The notes below the pieces were generated by a model, which did no database searches, was not told where the DNA came from, and saw nothing but the letters and a program-made list of their open reading frames with translations. The position numbers and the translations under genes are program-made. Of a stretch of 64,000 bases of DNA, positions 47,446-58,986 are shown one piece after another; within the stretch, counting starts at the first letter, position 1, and every line of letters starts with the position of its first letter. Source of the stretch: Avena insularis (lineage: Eukaryota > Streptophyta > Magnoliopsida > Poales > Poaceae). The stretch lies in the NCBI GenBank assembly GCA_023614405.1, contig CM042690.1, forward strand, positions 525,032,293-525,096,292. The letters are read 5' to 3'.

Positions 47446-49339
47446 TTAGACTTCGCTTGTCCCCAAGCGAAACTGAGCTCAATAAACATGGCCTCAGGTT
47501 TATGGAGTGAAGAGTCGATAACAAGAAGCATCACATTCATCAATACATAGATCATAATAGAAGAGAACTCACTATTATATAACTCAACTTGCAATGAGTA
47601 AAGGAAACACAATAAAGATACATAAAGTAAATCATAATTGGTAATGGCAACTTAACTCTTGGTCGAAGAATAGTTGATAATTTGCTAGAGTTCACAAATA
47701 ACTGGTTTTCAATGATAGCTTTCAAAGTAGTAAACATCAAGATAAGAGCAATGTGCAAAACAAGGAACATAAGAAACATGATTGAATAAATCATCATATG
47801 AATGAATGAAACACAAAAACTCCAAATACGTGTTGAGATAGAAGGGAGTAGGTTTACTGACTCAACTAAAAAGTAAAAGAAAGGCCTTTCGCAGAGGGAA
47901 GCAGGGATTGCAAGTCTCATAAAGAGCTCCCAAAAATTATGATACTTACTAGCTTTCAGCTCTGATTGCCCCTATCATAGGCATCTTTAGGTGATTAAGG
48001 TTAAAGTGACACAACTAAGAGGATATGCTTGACAAGTTATAAGTTGAAATCTCATGCCCCTTACATTATGAGTACCGAGCCTCATGCTACTCAACTTCAG
48101 TCACGAGTAAGCTCTTGTCATTGTAAATACACATGTATCATTGAGAACCGCCAACGGGGTACCCCTTGCACATGACACAGGAGCTATCCCATAATCAAAA
48201 TGACAAGGCAAGCAGACAGTGAGCATCTCAGCAATCTTTTTATTTGCTATTTGCATAGGTTTTTATTGAGGATGCTTCATAGAATGCTCACTATGTTATG
48301 CTGCAAGTTTCCACCATGATTAGGCATGGCTTAGGCTAGCGGCCCAGGTGTTTCTCTAACACACATATGAACTCCATGATTTTACAAGTTCCACTTTTAT
48401 TTCACACCGCCGGGATCCATAAGCAAAAGAACATGATATCAACTAGGTACAAAGTACCAATGCAGTGTTGAAAGCATTCCCCATGATACATGGTTCTGCT
48501 AACTTCAACTCATAAATTGCAAGCATATACGCAACAAAGAAGGACCCAATGGTTTAGGTTATTAAATGCAAGAAAAATAAAGTGTGCCATCAAGTTCGTG
48601 AGAGCTTTAATCACTAATTTTCACATAACAAGTTTAATTTGGGAGGTAGATAAAACAAGAATTTACTTGGAATAGCAATAATGCTAATAGGTAGGTATGG
48701 TGGACACAAATGGTGTGGGTTTTGGTTTAAAGGAGTGGATGCACGAGAAGAATTCCCTCTCAGTACAGGTTTTTGGCTAGCAAGGCTGGGTAGCAAGTAC
48801 AAGAGTTGAAGGAAACAAACAAACATACAAGTGATAAAGACAAACATGCAATCTTCCTTGGAAGAACAAAAGATCTTAACTAGAGAATACTAGACTTATG
48901 AGAAAATCAAGAAAGAAAGATGATGAAATAATTTTTTCTTTAGAGTACTTTTATCTTTTCATTCAACTCTCAAAAATGGTGTTGCTACTGACCAAGCCAG
49001 GTTTGCCAAAACCAACTAAATTAACTCAATGATCCCAAAGTGATACCAATACTAACAATAAGATCAATCATATAACCACGAATTGAAAACTAATATAAGC
49101 TATGAAAAAGAGTGAATGATAGAACTTCTCATTAATATCCATAACGGCAACTCACACCAAGGGATACATATCTAACGAGAGAGGGGACACTTCCATAATG
49201 CAAACCATCCTACATAATAACTTCTCTATTCATGATATGACTCTACTAATAAGGTAAAAATATAGAAGATAGTGATGTGATACCGCGGCACTCCCCCAAG
49301 CTTGGAACAAACCAAGGGGATGCCAAACCTGATGACGAA
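47446..49339 (-). other. S2 non-coding 3' internal region
   Basis: AT-rich, collinear with 921-2483 in S1. No coding sequence. A second polypurine-like tract lies at 49289-49302, just downstream of ORF2. Confidence 0.65.
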
Positions 49340-51485
49340 TTACTCTTTCGGTGGTGGTGGTATCCTCTCGATGAGCTCTCTAATAAGTTTCCCCAAGTCC
49401 TCAATCTCAAAGGTGAGATTCCGAATCAGCTGTGAGTTTTTCTCAATGCGGCTCATGATCATGTCGGGTTGAGAATTCCAGCTCTTGCTATTCTTTCCCC
49501 ACTCTTCCTCCTTGAAGTCTTCTTTTCCTGCATGGCTAGAACGAGGAAAATCCCAATTGGAGGGTAATTTCCCCTTGGGCATATTCTGGTATTGATGCTC
49601 ATGGATAAGAGTATGGAAAGGATTCTTGGTGCGTGGAGGAAGTGACCATGGAGCCAAACTATGATGAGGAGCTTTCCCCCCTGATACATTGCAAATGTAT
49701 CTATAATTTTTGATGTTCCATGCTTAGTTTTATCCACTTTCTTGTGTTTTGTTCCAACTTTGGAGTACTTTTATTATGATTTCTTGGACTAACCTATTAA
49801 CAAGAGCCACAGTGCCAGCTGCCTGTTTTCTGTTGTTTTTGGTTCCAGAAAAATCAGAAAATGAATTTTCTCGGAATTGGACGGGACAAAAGCCAAGGTG
49901 CCTATTTTTCCGAAAGGGATCAAGTGCCAGAATACAAGACGGAGAGGGGCTAGGGGCCAGCCACACCACCGGCCATGACCAGGCTTGGCTGGCCAGGTGG
50001 TCCGCCGACCCCAGCACCCCCTCGGCCTCTCCTTCCGCCTATAAGATGCCCTCAGGACGAAAACCCTAAGTACCAGATCAAAAATCCATGAAATAGTCTG
50101 TAGCCGCCGTCATATCCATCCCTAGATCGGGAGGGATCTGAAGCTCTTCCCGGCACCCTGCCGGAGAGGGGAATTCACCCTGGAGGCCTTCTTTATCACC
50201 ATGCAAGCCTCCGGTATGATGCGTGAGTAGTTCATCCTTGGACTATGGATCCATGTAGTAGCTAGATGGATGGTTTCTCCTCCTTTGTGCTTTCATCTTT
50301 AGATCTTGTGAGCTCCGTTCATGATCAAGATCATCTATTTGTAATCCATACATGTTGTGTTTGCGGGGATCCGATGGATATTGAGATGCTATTTCAGATT
50401 GATTATTGGTTCTATCATGTCTTTGTTATTTGAGATCTTGCATGCTTTCCGTTGTTAGTAGCTATCTTGGCCAAGTAGATGCTAGCAACTCCAAGAGTTA
50501 GTATTTATGCTCGATAGTGGGTTCATGCCTCCGTAACTGGGAAGTGACAGAAATCTCTAAGGTACTAGATGTGCTGTTGCTACTAGGGAGAAAACAACAA
50601 TCCTTTGTTCATAGAACAATCATATTGTTTACTTCACACGTAGTTCGTAAAGCAATAATCTGTTGCTTACAACTTAATACTGGAGGGGGTTCGGATGATA
50701 ACCTGAAGGTGGATTATTAGTCATAGATGCAGTTGGATGGTGGTCTATGTATTATGTTGTAATGTCCAATCAAGTCTCAAAGGAGTCAAGATGATTAGTA
50801 TATGCATGTATTGCTTTCTCGGTGTTTGTCAATTGCCCCGCTGTAATTTGTTCACCCAACATGTTATCTATCTAAGGAGAGCCACCTCTAGTGAACTATG
50901 GATCCCGGTCCTTTTCTTTACATACAATCTACAATCTTTTACTGCTTTGTGTTTACTTTCTACAAACTTTTACTTCTTTCCATTTGATTCATTTAATCCT
51001 TTGTTTTCCACAAAACACGGTGAGATTGACAACCTCATCGCAAGTTGGGGACAAAGTTCTGTGGTTGTGTTGTGTAGGTCTCCACGTTGCTACTAGCACC
51101 GGTAGTGCGCCCTACCAAAGCTTAGCTAGTAACACCTTTGGGGTGTTTCCTTGCTCCTACTGGTTCGATTAAACCTTGGTTTCATAACTGAGGGAAAGTT
51201 GCTGCTGTGCTCATCATACCATCCTCTTGGGGTTCCCAACGAGCTCTACATCAACACCACACACCAAGCACTTTTCTGGGCACCGTGTATTGAGCCATCA
51301 CCCCCAGTCTGCATCCGTGCAGTCTTTCTGATCCTGGCAGGGTTCGCCACCACTCCAATGCTTGCAATGGTAGTGCCGGTGTACTTTGCCTCCTCTTCAC
51401 CTTCACTCTTGATCTCCTTCTCCTTCCCGGGGTCTTGGAGGTCTTCCTCCATAGGCTCCTCCCATTTATCCTTGGCAGACACCAT
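49340..51485 (-). pseudogene. S2 ORF2, split by a solo LTR
   Basis: The ATG at 51485 (MVSAKDKWEEPMEED) opens a frame that runs into the insertion at 51300. The rest, from GKAPHHS through WSLPPRTKNPF to IPPPPKE, is at 49340-49681. Subtracting the insertion and one TSD copy leaves the same frame on both sides, so the ORF was intact when the LTR landed. It matches ORF2 of S1 (2484-2993). Function unknown. Confidence 0.7.
49682..51300 (+). mobile_element. 1.6-kb solo LTR in S2 ORF2
   Basis: Starts tgatacattgcaaatg and ends gagccatca, flanked by TSD ccccc (49677-49681, 51301-51305). A TATA-like cctataagatgcc near 50038 indicates plus orientation. An earlier possible LTR end (ctctacatca, 51253) is followed by 47 bases resembling a leader with a degraded primer site. 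The TSD and the ORF2 frame support 51300 as the real end. Confidence 0.8.
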
Positions 51486-52578
51486 TGTGCTTCTAAGCTT
51501 TCAAAGAGTATGTCTTGGCAGAAACAGATCGAAACAAAAACACGACAAAAACACGATATACGAACCTCGGGGGCTCCGGGGGATTATATATTACGAAGTT
51601 TCATAACAAAAGGAAGGTACTGGGAGAAAACGAGTCGGAGGCGGAGTCCGGGGTGGACTCACCACCTGGTGGCGCGGCCAGGGGTGGGCCCGCGCCACAG
51701 GGTGGTGTGAACCACCCTGGCTCCATTTGTGTCCCTCTTCCGCTTCGTAACTTTCCTTATTGACTAAAAACTGCAAAAATATAGTTGGATAGTATTTTCG
51801 CGGAACTTTTCTTACCAGAACTGTTACCTATTTGAAAACGGACTCTGCAGGTCTCTGAATTTGGTATCAAGTAGATTCTTCTGGAGTCATTACTTGAATA
51901 ACATCAATATCTTCATCTTCATACTCTTATTACTTGAGTCATAAAACCTTTCTCTTTCTTATTACACCATTATCTCCACTTCCTGGAAATTTCTTTCACT
52001 CAAAACTCCACACAGTTCTCATTAGCAACATTAGTATATATGAAGTGATAAAACCTTTTGAGTCCAACTTCAAATGAAAACTATCAAAACATAAGCTACT
52101 GTAGCAACTCCTTACAAAAACTCAAAAATAATTCAAAAAAGAAATCGAATAAAGAAGCAAATGCAAGAGTGGCAAAATCTGTCAAAACAGACCAGCAGGT
52201 AAAGATCAATTTTTTCGAAACTCTTCTGTTGCTCAAATCAAAAAGTGCAAAACTAACGAAAGTTAAATAACAACCTGGGGTCGAAGCACAAAATATTACA
52301 GCTCAATCCTACATACAGAGATCTCTCACGAATTTTTACGGTGAAGCACAAAAATCTGTTTCGGGACAGCAACTTCCCCAAATCTTACTTCTCTCTCATT
52401 GGAGGTTGATCTTGACACAAAAACCAAACAAAACGGATAAGGAGCGATTATTACCGAAGTAATAACTTCGAAGACTCAAAGAAACAAAAACAAACTGAAA
52501 GCAAAAATAAATTGGGTTGTCTCCCAAAAAGCTCTTTCTTTATAACCATTAAGATGGGCATGATGATTTTGAAAATAC
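51486..52578 (-). other. S2 inter-ORF region
   Basis: No coding sequence supported; includes the GC-rich inverted repeat at about 51659-51710; collinear with 2994-4164 in S1. Confidence 0.6.
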
Positions 52579-54024
52579 TCACATAGGAATATGAATTGAA
52601 ATGAAAGAGAGCATTAAGAAGAAAAAATACACACATTTAAGTCTAACCCACTTCCTATGCAAGGGAATTTTGTAAACAAACAAGTTGTTGAAACTAGAGG
52701 CTACAAGCATAGGAAGGCAAAAGAAGTGCAACATAAAAACTTTCAGCATAAAACGAGGAAACTTGATATTATTGAGATACATAAGAACACTTTTCCCTTT
52801 CTCATAGTAACTTTCAGTATCATGCATAAACTTAACAATATAGCTATCACAAGCACCATCGTAGCAATGATCACTTATCCTAACAGAAAACACAGGAATA
52901 CTAGCTCTGATAACACTACTTTGTGAAACAATATTAGAGGTATCCTTACAGAGGATAGTGTGTCCCTCTTTTTCATATTTAGTGACAAAGTCTTTCACAT
53001 TTGCTATTATAGGTTCATTAACCATTTGTTTATCAGGTTCAATAGCTTCATTCATACTTTCATTAACCATACTAGCTATCATAGAGTGTTCCTTCATCTT
53101 AACTGGAAAAGGCATTTTCTCAATATAAGGTTCAGGTAAGACATGATTAGCAGTATAAACTTCAGTATTTCTTGCAGGAACACTCTTAGCAACATCTTTA
53201 TAAGGTTCATGATACTTATTCCACTTCTTTTTAGGCACTTCAATGTAGGAAGCAAAAGCTTTAAAATAAGAATCAATAGCTTGAGAGTCTAGACCATAAG
53301 CATTTTTATTATTTTGAAAGTCATCAGTTCCCATAAAAGTTTCAATGCATTCATAATCATAATTTATACCTGACTTTCTACCTTTGTCATTCTCCCAAGC
53401 TTCAGCATTGTCTTGAATACGGTCCAGAAGATCCCATTTAGCTTTTTCTTCCATGCGAGTGAATGATCCAGCACAAGAAGCGTCCAATAAATCTTTATCA
53501 TGTAGAGGGAGCCTTGCATAAAAGTTATTAATAATAATATTGTTGGGGAGCTCATGAATGGGACATTTGAGCATTAGTAACTTCAATCTCCCCCAAGCTT
53601 GAGCTGTACTCTCTCCATCCAGAGGCCAAAAGTTGTATATTTGATTCCGATCTTTATGAATCTCACTAGGAGGATAAAACTTTGAATAAAAGAGAGGTAC
53701 TACTTCCTCCCATTCCAGAGCTTGACCATTCTTCAGCAGCTTATACCATTCCTCAGCTCTTCCTTTCAGCGATAATGAGAATAACTTCTTCTTAACTTGA
53801 TCTATAGTAATACCTGCACACTTGAACAACCCGCATAATTCGTGTATAAAGAGTAAATGATCACTAGGATGGACAGTTCCATCCCCAACATAGTAGTTAT
53901 CCATAACACGATCAATAATTCTTGTAGGTATTTTAAAAACATCATTCTCAGCAGTTGGTGGCTTATCTACTACCTTAGTAGTGGTAGTAGCATTACCAAA
54001 TAAGAAACTCAGCGAATTATCCAT
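52579..54024 (-). CDS. S2 gag-like protein (Retrotrans_gag)
   Basis: An intact frame of 481 codons from the ATG at 54024 (MDNSLSFLFGNA). Capsid motifs are as in S1: HLLFIHELCGLFKCAGI, EEWYKLLKNGQALEWEEVVPLFYSKFYPPSE, STAQAWGRLKLLMLKCP and LPNNIIINNFYARL. The C-terminus continues past the S1 stop through YKIPLHRKWVRLKCVYF. It follows the primer site by about 85 bases. It is the longest open frame in the window and lacks a zinc knuckle or enzyme domain. It would form particles but needs pol from another element. Confidence 0.88.
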   Translation of the reverse strand: MDNSLSFLFGNATTTTKVVDKPPTAENDVFKIPTRIIDRVMDNYYVGDGTVHPSDHLLFIHELCGLFKCAGITIDQVKKKLFSLSLKGRAEEWYKLLKNGQALEWEEVVPLFYSKFYPPSEIHKDRNQIYNFWPLDGESTAQAWGRLKLLMLKCPIHELPNNIIINNFYARLPLHDKDLLDASCAGSFTRMEEKAKWDLLDRIQDNAEAWENDKGRKSGINYDYECIETFMGTDDFQNNKNAYGLDSQAIDSYFKAFASYIEVPKKKWNKYHEPYKDVAKSVPARNTEVYTANHVLPEPYIEKMPFPVKMKEHSMIASMVNESMNEAIEPDKQMVNEPIIANVKDFVTKYEKEGHTILCKDTSNIVSQSSVIRASIPVFSVRISDHCYDGACDSYIVKFMHDTESYYEKGKSVLMYLNNIKFPRFMLKVFMLHFFCLPMLVASSFNNLFVYKIPLHRKWVRLKCVYFFFLMLSFISIHIPM

Positions 54025-54108
54025 AACAAAAATAAAGCAACTAACAGAAGTAAACAATACTCACAATAGAAGTTTCCTTTCACAGTTCCACTCTCCAATA
54101 GCGCTTAA

Positions 54109-54127
54109 CTCCCCGACAACGGCGCCA
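54109..54127 (-). promoter_or_regulatory. S2 primer binding site, tRNA-Asp type
   Basis: Plus strand ctccccgacaacggcgcca; one difference from S1 and tRNA-Asp. Eleven bases from the LTR. Confidence 0.85.
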
Positions 54128-54138
54128 GAAAATAGTCT

Positions 54139-55653
54139 TGATGACCCACAAGTATAGGGGGTGTATCATAGTATTTTCGATAAGTAAGTGTGTCGAACCC
54201 AACGAGGAGCAGAAGGTGCTGGCTAGTGGTATGGATCAGGAATTCTCTGCAAATACTTACCAAACGGATTTTTAGGGGTTTTTGATAAAGCAAGTAAACG
54301 AAGTACGAGTAAATAAAAGGCAGTAGGAATAAATGCAGCAAGTGGCCCAATATTTTATGCAGCAAAGGACAAGCCGGTTGTATTACTTAAGATGACCAAA
54401 CGTTCTCGAGGACATATGGGAAGACAGTCAAGTGCTTTCGCTTCATATAGTTGATTAATCTTCTTTAGCTTGCTAAGTGTTGTGTGGCTTAACCTGTGCT
54501 AATGTACCGACCTTCCTAGGACTAATACATACTTGTGATTATACCCCTTGCAAACATCCGTAAGTATAAGAAAGTAATTAAGGTAGAAACCTAACCACAA
54601 CTTTAAACTCTAAGACCCTTACGTCCCTTGTGCAATGGTTTCCTAACAGGGGTTCAGGTTTATGTCACTCCGGCAACCCCTACGATTAGTAGCCAAATAC
54701 ACAATGCATTCCCCTAGGCCCATAAGGTGAAGTGTCATGTAGTCGACGTTCACATGACACCACTAGAAGAAGTACACCACAACTTAAATATCAAACTATT
54801 GAATCTTTCTCAACACAACTCCACTACTAACAACATGACTTCTCCCGTGTCCTCAAGAACAAAACGAACTGCTCACAAGACATCATATGGATCATGATCA
54901 GAGATGGAATAATGATGTATAACAATCTGAACATAAACAATAATTCAATGGTTCACTCAATAGCATCAACTACAAAGAGTAATCAACATCGGGAAAGTTT
55001 CCCCTATGAACTATGCAAGATTCAACCCAATTGTTACAACAATATGGAGATGGTGATGAGGGTGCTGATGATGATGATGGTGGTGATGATGATGATGATG
55101 ATCCCGATGAAGTCCAGCTTGATGGTGGTGTTGATGGCGAAGATCTTCCCTCTCCAGGAAGGAATTCCCCCGGCAGAAATCTGTATACCGGAGAGATCTT
55201 TCTCTCTCAGTGTTTTCCGCCCCGTAGAGGCGACAGAATCTTTCTGTGGTCGCTTGCCGAGTCTTAGGGTTTCGGGAGGATAATATACGCCAGAGGAGAG
55301 TGTCAGGGGTGGACCAGGGAGGCCACACCACCTGGTGGCGTGGCCTAGGCTGGCCCGCGCCAGGGGGTGGTGTGGGCCCCCTGTGGCCCATCTCCAGCCC
55401 CTCTTCTGGCTTCCTTCGTCTTCTGGAAAAATAGGATTTTCCGTATATTTTCCCGGATTTTCTGATCTTCGCGAATTTGGCCTCCAAACAGCACCTTTTC
55501 CATCAAAATCCTGACTGCAACGGTCCATGCTCCAAAAGTCATCAACCATGCAAAAACCGATGAAATAACATAAGTATCACCTCTCAATACGAAATATATC
55601 AATGAATAACAGTGAATTATGACATAGAATAGTGATGCAAAATGGACGTATCA
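54139..55653 (-). mobile_element. S2 5' LTR
   Basis: 1515 bp, tgatgaccc ... gtatca. Microsatellite at about 55049-55108, GC-rich inverted repeat about 55324-55375. Confidence 0.94.
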
Positions 55654-55886
55654 GACCTCATTATTAAACATCCAATGTCCATGATCAGGGAAACCTTGAT
55701 CATATTGTTAATCAACGAGCCAGTTTATAAGAGAGGCATAACTAGGAACCCTTTATTTGTTTATTAAACAAAAATGTATTAACATTTCCAATCAATACAA
55801 TTATAGCATGCAAAATAAACATCCAGCATATACTTGGAATACGATAATAACAACTTTATTATTGCCTCTCAAGGCATATTCCCTAA
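55654..55886 (-). mobile_element. C2 3' LTR, part 2
   Basis: Resumes at TSD gacct and ends ggcatattccctaa. The terminal ttca seen at 62586-62589 has mutated. Next to it is the polypurine tract (plus strand gtctcccacttgc, 55887-55899). Confidence 0.85.
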
Positions 55887-55919
55887 GTCTCCCACTTGCT
55901 CTAGAGACAATAATCTAGT

Positions 55920-56435
55920 TTACATAGTGATAAATCTAACACCCATGGAGTTCTGGTGTTGATCATGTTTAGCACTAGGGAGAACTTTAGTCAACGGATC
56001 TACTACATTCAGATCCGTATGTACTTTACAAATCTTTTTATCTCCATACTTGACATGCTCGCAGATGGAGTGAAACCGGCGCTTATTATGCTTGGAATTC
56101 TTGTGAGACCTTGGTTCCTTGGCGTTGGCTATGGCTCCATTGTTGTCACAATACATCACCATTGGGTCCAACGCACTAGGAACAACACCTAGTTCAGTTA
56201 TGAACTCTTTCATCCAAACTGTTTCCTGCGCCGCTTCTGAAGCAGCAATGTATTCCGCCTCTGTTGTTGATCCCGCCACCACAGGTTGTTTGGAGCTCCT
56301 CCAACTAACTGCTGCTTCGTTTAATAGAAATACGTATCCAGATTGAGACTTAGATTCATCTGAATCAGTGTCAAAGCTAGGGTTGACAGAACACTTAGCG
56401 ACCAGCTCTTCTTCACCTTCGTATACAAGAACCAT
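55920..56435 (-). pseudogene. C2 RNase H
   Basis: Copia RNase H at the end of pol. It has FDTDSDESKSQSGYVFLLN, VSWRSSKQPVVAGSTTEAEYIAASEAA (catalytic Glu) and YCDNNGAIANAKEPRSHKNSKH (catalytic Asp), then HVKYGDKKICKVHTDLNVVDPLTK. Open over 171 codons, but the upstream frame is broken, so it is not joined to RT. Confidence 0.88.
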
Positions 56436-56608
56436 TTCCTTAGTTCTTTTTAAGTAATTAAGGATATTCTTGACCGCTATCTAGTGTTCTGAACCTGGAT
56501 CAGATTGGTACCTACTAGTCAAACTAACAGCATGTGCCACATCTGGTCTTGTACATAGCATGGTGTACATTATAGAGCCTATGGCCGAGGCATAGGGGAT
56601 CTTATCCA

Positions 56609-57520
56609 TTATCTCTCTTTCTTCCGCCGTAGTCGGACTTGAGTCTTACTCAATGTCTTGCCTTGCAACATAGGTAAGAACCCCTTCTTACTTCCATCCA
56701 TTTTAAACTTTTTTAAAATCTTATCAAGGTATGTACTTTGTGATAGCCCAATTAGGCGTCTTGATCTATCTCTATATATATTAATGCCTAATATATATGA
56801 TGCTTCACAAAGGTCCTTCATCGAAAATTTGCTGTTTAGATAACTTTTAACACTGTTTAAAAGATCTATATCATTCCCAATCAATAATATTTCATCCACA
56901 TATAATATCAGAAATTTCACATTGCTCCCACTCACTTTCTTGTAAATACAAGCCTCTCCATAAGTTTGGACAAATCCAAACTCTTTGATCACCTCATCAA
57001 AGCGGAGATTCCAACTCCGGGATGCTTGCTTTAGTCCATAGATGGATCGCTAAAGCTTGCATACCTTGTTAGCATCCCTAGGATCGACAAAACCCTTAGG
57101 TTGTATCATATACAACTCTTCTTCAATATTACCATTGAGGAACGCAGTTTTGGCATCCATCTGCCATATTTCATAATCAAAATATGCAGCAATTGCTAAC
57201 ATAATCCTAACCGACTTTAGCATCACTACAGGAGAGAATGTCTCATCGTAGTCAACTCCTTGAATTTTTCGAAACCCCTTTGCGACAAGTCGAGCTTTAA
57301 AGATGGTCACATTACCATCAACATAAGTTTTCTTCTTGAAAATCCATTTATTCTCAACGGCCTTTCGGTCATGAGGTAAGTCCACCAAGGTCCAAACCTG
57401 GTTTTTGTACATGGATACCATCTCGTATTTCATGGCTTCTAGCCATTTGTTGGAATCCGAGCTCATCATCGCTTCTTCATACGTCGCAGGGTCATCAATT
57501 CCACCTACCATGAAATTCAT
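56609..57520 (-). pseudogene. C2 reverse transcriptase
   Basis: The N-terminal part (57050-57520) has WLEAMKYEMVSMYKNQVW, ENKWIFKKK, KARLVAKGF, GVDYDETFSPVV and QMDAKTAFLNG. The second part (56609-56992) has FILYVDEILLIGND-type sequence at 56891-56902, where Copia RT has YVDD, so the second catalytic Asp is Glu. MKDLCEASYILGINIYRD follows. Stops separate the two parts near 57000-57050. It would copy element RNA to DNA; the broken frame and the active-site change make it dead. Confidence 0.88.
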
Positions 57521-57546
57521 GATAGGATTTACGTACAGTTCAGGAG

Positions 57547-58535
57547 CTACACGTGTCCTGGTTGACCTGCGAGGTTCAGTAGTATCCTCTTTCGGAGTTT
57601 CGGGTGATCTTTATCATTAGTTCCTTCTTCATTTGGTGTAGTTAACTCCAGAAAAATTTCCAGCACTGCACCACTCGCCGTTTCATGAAGAGAGGGTTCA
57701 ATAACCTCTTCGAGTTCTACCTTCCGACTACTCACACCTTTCACGAGAACTCTTTTATAGAAAGGATCCATTCTTGGCAACGAAAACCTTGCCCTCATAT
57801 CTGTGATAGAAGGAATACCCTATTGTTTCTTTAGGTTATCATATGAAGACTCATTTTCCACTTTGGGTTCGAGTTTATCAGGCTGAAGTTTCTTCACATA
57901 AACATTGCATCCCCAAACTTTAAGAAATGATAGCTTAGGTTTGTTTCCAAACCACAATTCATACAGTGTCATTTCAAACGATTTAGATGGTGCCTGATTT
58001 AAAGTGAATGCAACGGTGTCCAGTGCATAACCCCAAAATGACAATGGAAAGTTAGTCAGAGACATCATAGATCGAACCATATCCAATAAAGTACGATTAC
58101 GATGCTCCGAAACACCATTACGTTGTGGCATTCTAGCAGGCGTGAGTTGTGAAACTATTCCACACTCTCTCATATGTGCGCTAAACTCGTAACTTAGATA
58201 CTCACCTCGACGGTCAGACCACAGAAATTTGCTCTTTCTATTATGATGATTTTCCACTTGACTTTGAAATTCCTTGAACTTTTCAAAGGTTTTAGACTTG
58301 TGTTTCATGAAATAGATATATCCATATCTACTCAAATCATCTGTGAAAGTAATAAAATAACAATATCTACCTCGCACCAACACACTCATTGGACCACATA
58401 CATTAGTATGTATGATTTCCAACAAATCTATGGCCCACTCCGTTGTACCGGAAAACGGGGTTCTAGTCATCTTGCCCATAAGGCATGGTCTAAAAGTCCA
58501 TCAGAATGAAGCTTCTTCATGCGTTTTGCACCAAT
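57547..58535 (-). pseudogene. C2 integrase
   Basis: The HHCC remnant (HIGAKRMKKLHSDGLL) is in another frame at about 58470-58540. The core (57820-58479) has HTNVCGPM, where HTDVCGPM is expected, so the first Asp of the DDE triad is Asn. It then has FTDDLSRYGYIYFM, LWSDRRGEYLS with the second Asp, and NGVSEHRNRTLLDMVRSMMS with the Glu. ELWFGNKPKLSFLKVWGC ends the core. 57547-57798 is the Lys/Glu-rich C-terminal linker. Frames are broken between pieces. Confidence 0.87.
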
Positions 58536-58553
58536 ATGACCTAGACGGTAGTG

Positions 58554-58975
58554 TCACATATATGCGAATATATCATTATCAAGTTTAATCATTTTAGCAT
58601 CAACATTATGAATATATGTATCACTACTATCGAGATTTAACTGAAATAAAATATTCATCACAGGTGCATGACCATAAAAGATATTATCCATATAAATTGA
58701 ACAACCATTGTTTTCGGATTTAAACGAATAACCACTTCGCAATAAACACGATCCGGGTATATTGTTCATGCTTAGTGTAGGCACCAAATAACAATTATTT
58801 AGATTTATAACTAATCCCGATGGCATATGGAGAGGCAGCGTTCCAGCGGCGATCACATCAACTCTTGATCCATTGCCGACACGCATCGTGACCTCATCCC
58901 TTGCTAGTTGTCGCTTGTTCCGCAGCCCATGATTCGAGTTACATCAACCGATCCAGTATAAAATACCTAGGTGCT
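58554..58975 (-). pseudogene. C2 protease and GAG-pre-integrase region
   Basis: The active-site codon group at 58949-58960 reads YTGS, where Copia protease has DTGS, so the catalytic Asp is lost. After a stop the frame 58554-58886 gives VGNGSRVDVIAAGTLPLHMPSGLVINLNNCYLVP, the usual protease C-terminus, then NNGCSIYMDNIFYGHAPVMN before the pre-integrase. Confidence 0.8.
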
Positions 58976-58986
58976 ACTGGGAGTAC

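Larger units (their letters stand above)
45924..55653 (-). mobile_element. S2: complete Sabrina-like Gypsy inside the C2 LTR
   Basis: 9730 bp with a perfect TSD gacct (45919-45923, 55654-55658). LTRs are 45924-47432 and 54139-55653 (about 9 differences in the first 170 bases by eye). A tRNA-Asp-type primer site and polypurine tract are in place. The interior encodes gag and ORF2 only; no PR, RT, RNase H or INT is seen, so it is non-autonomous. It carries a further solo LTR at 49682-51300. Confidence 0.95.
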
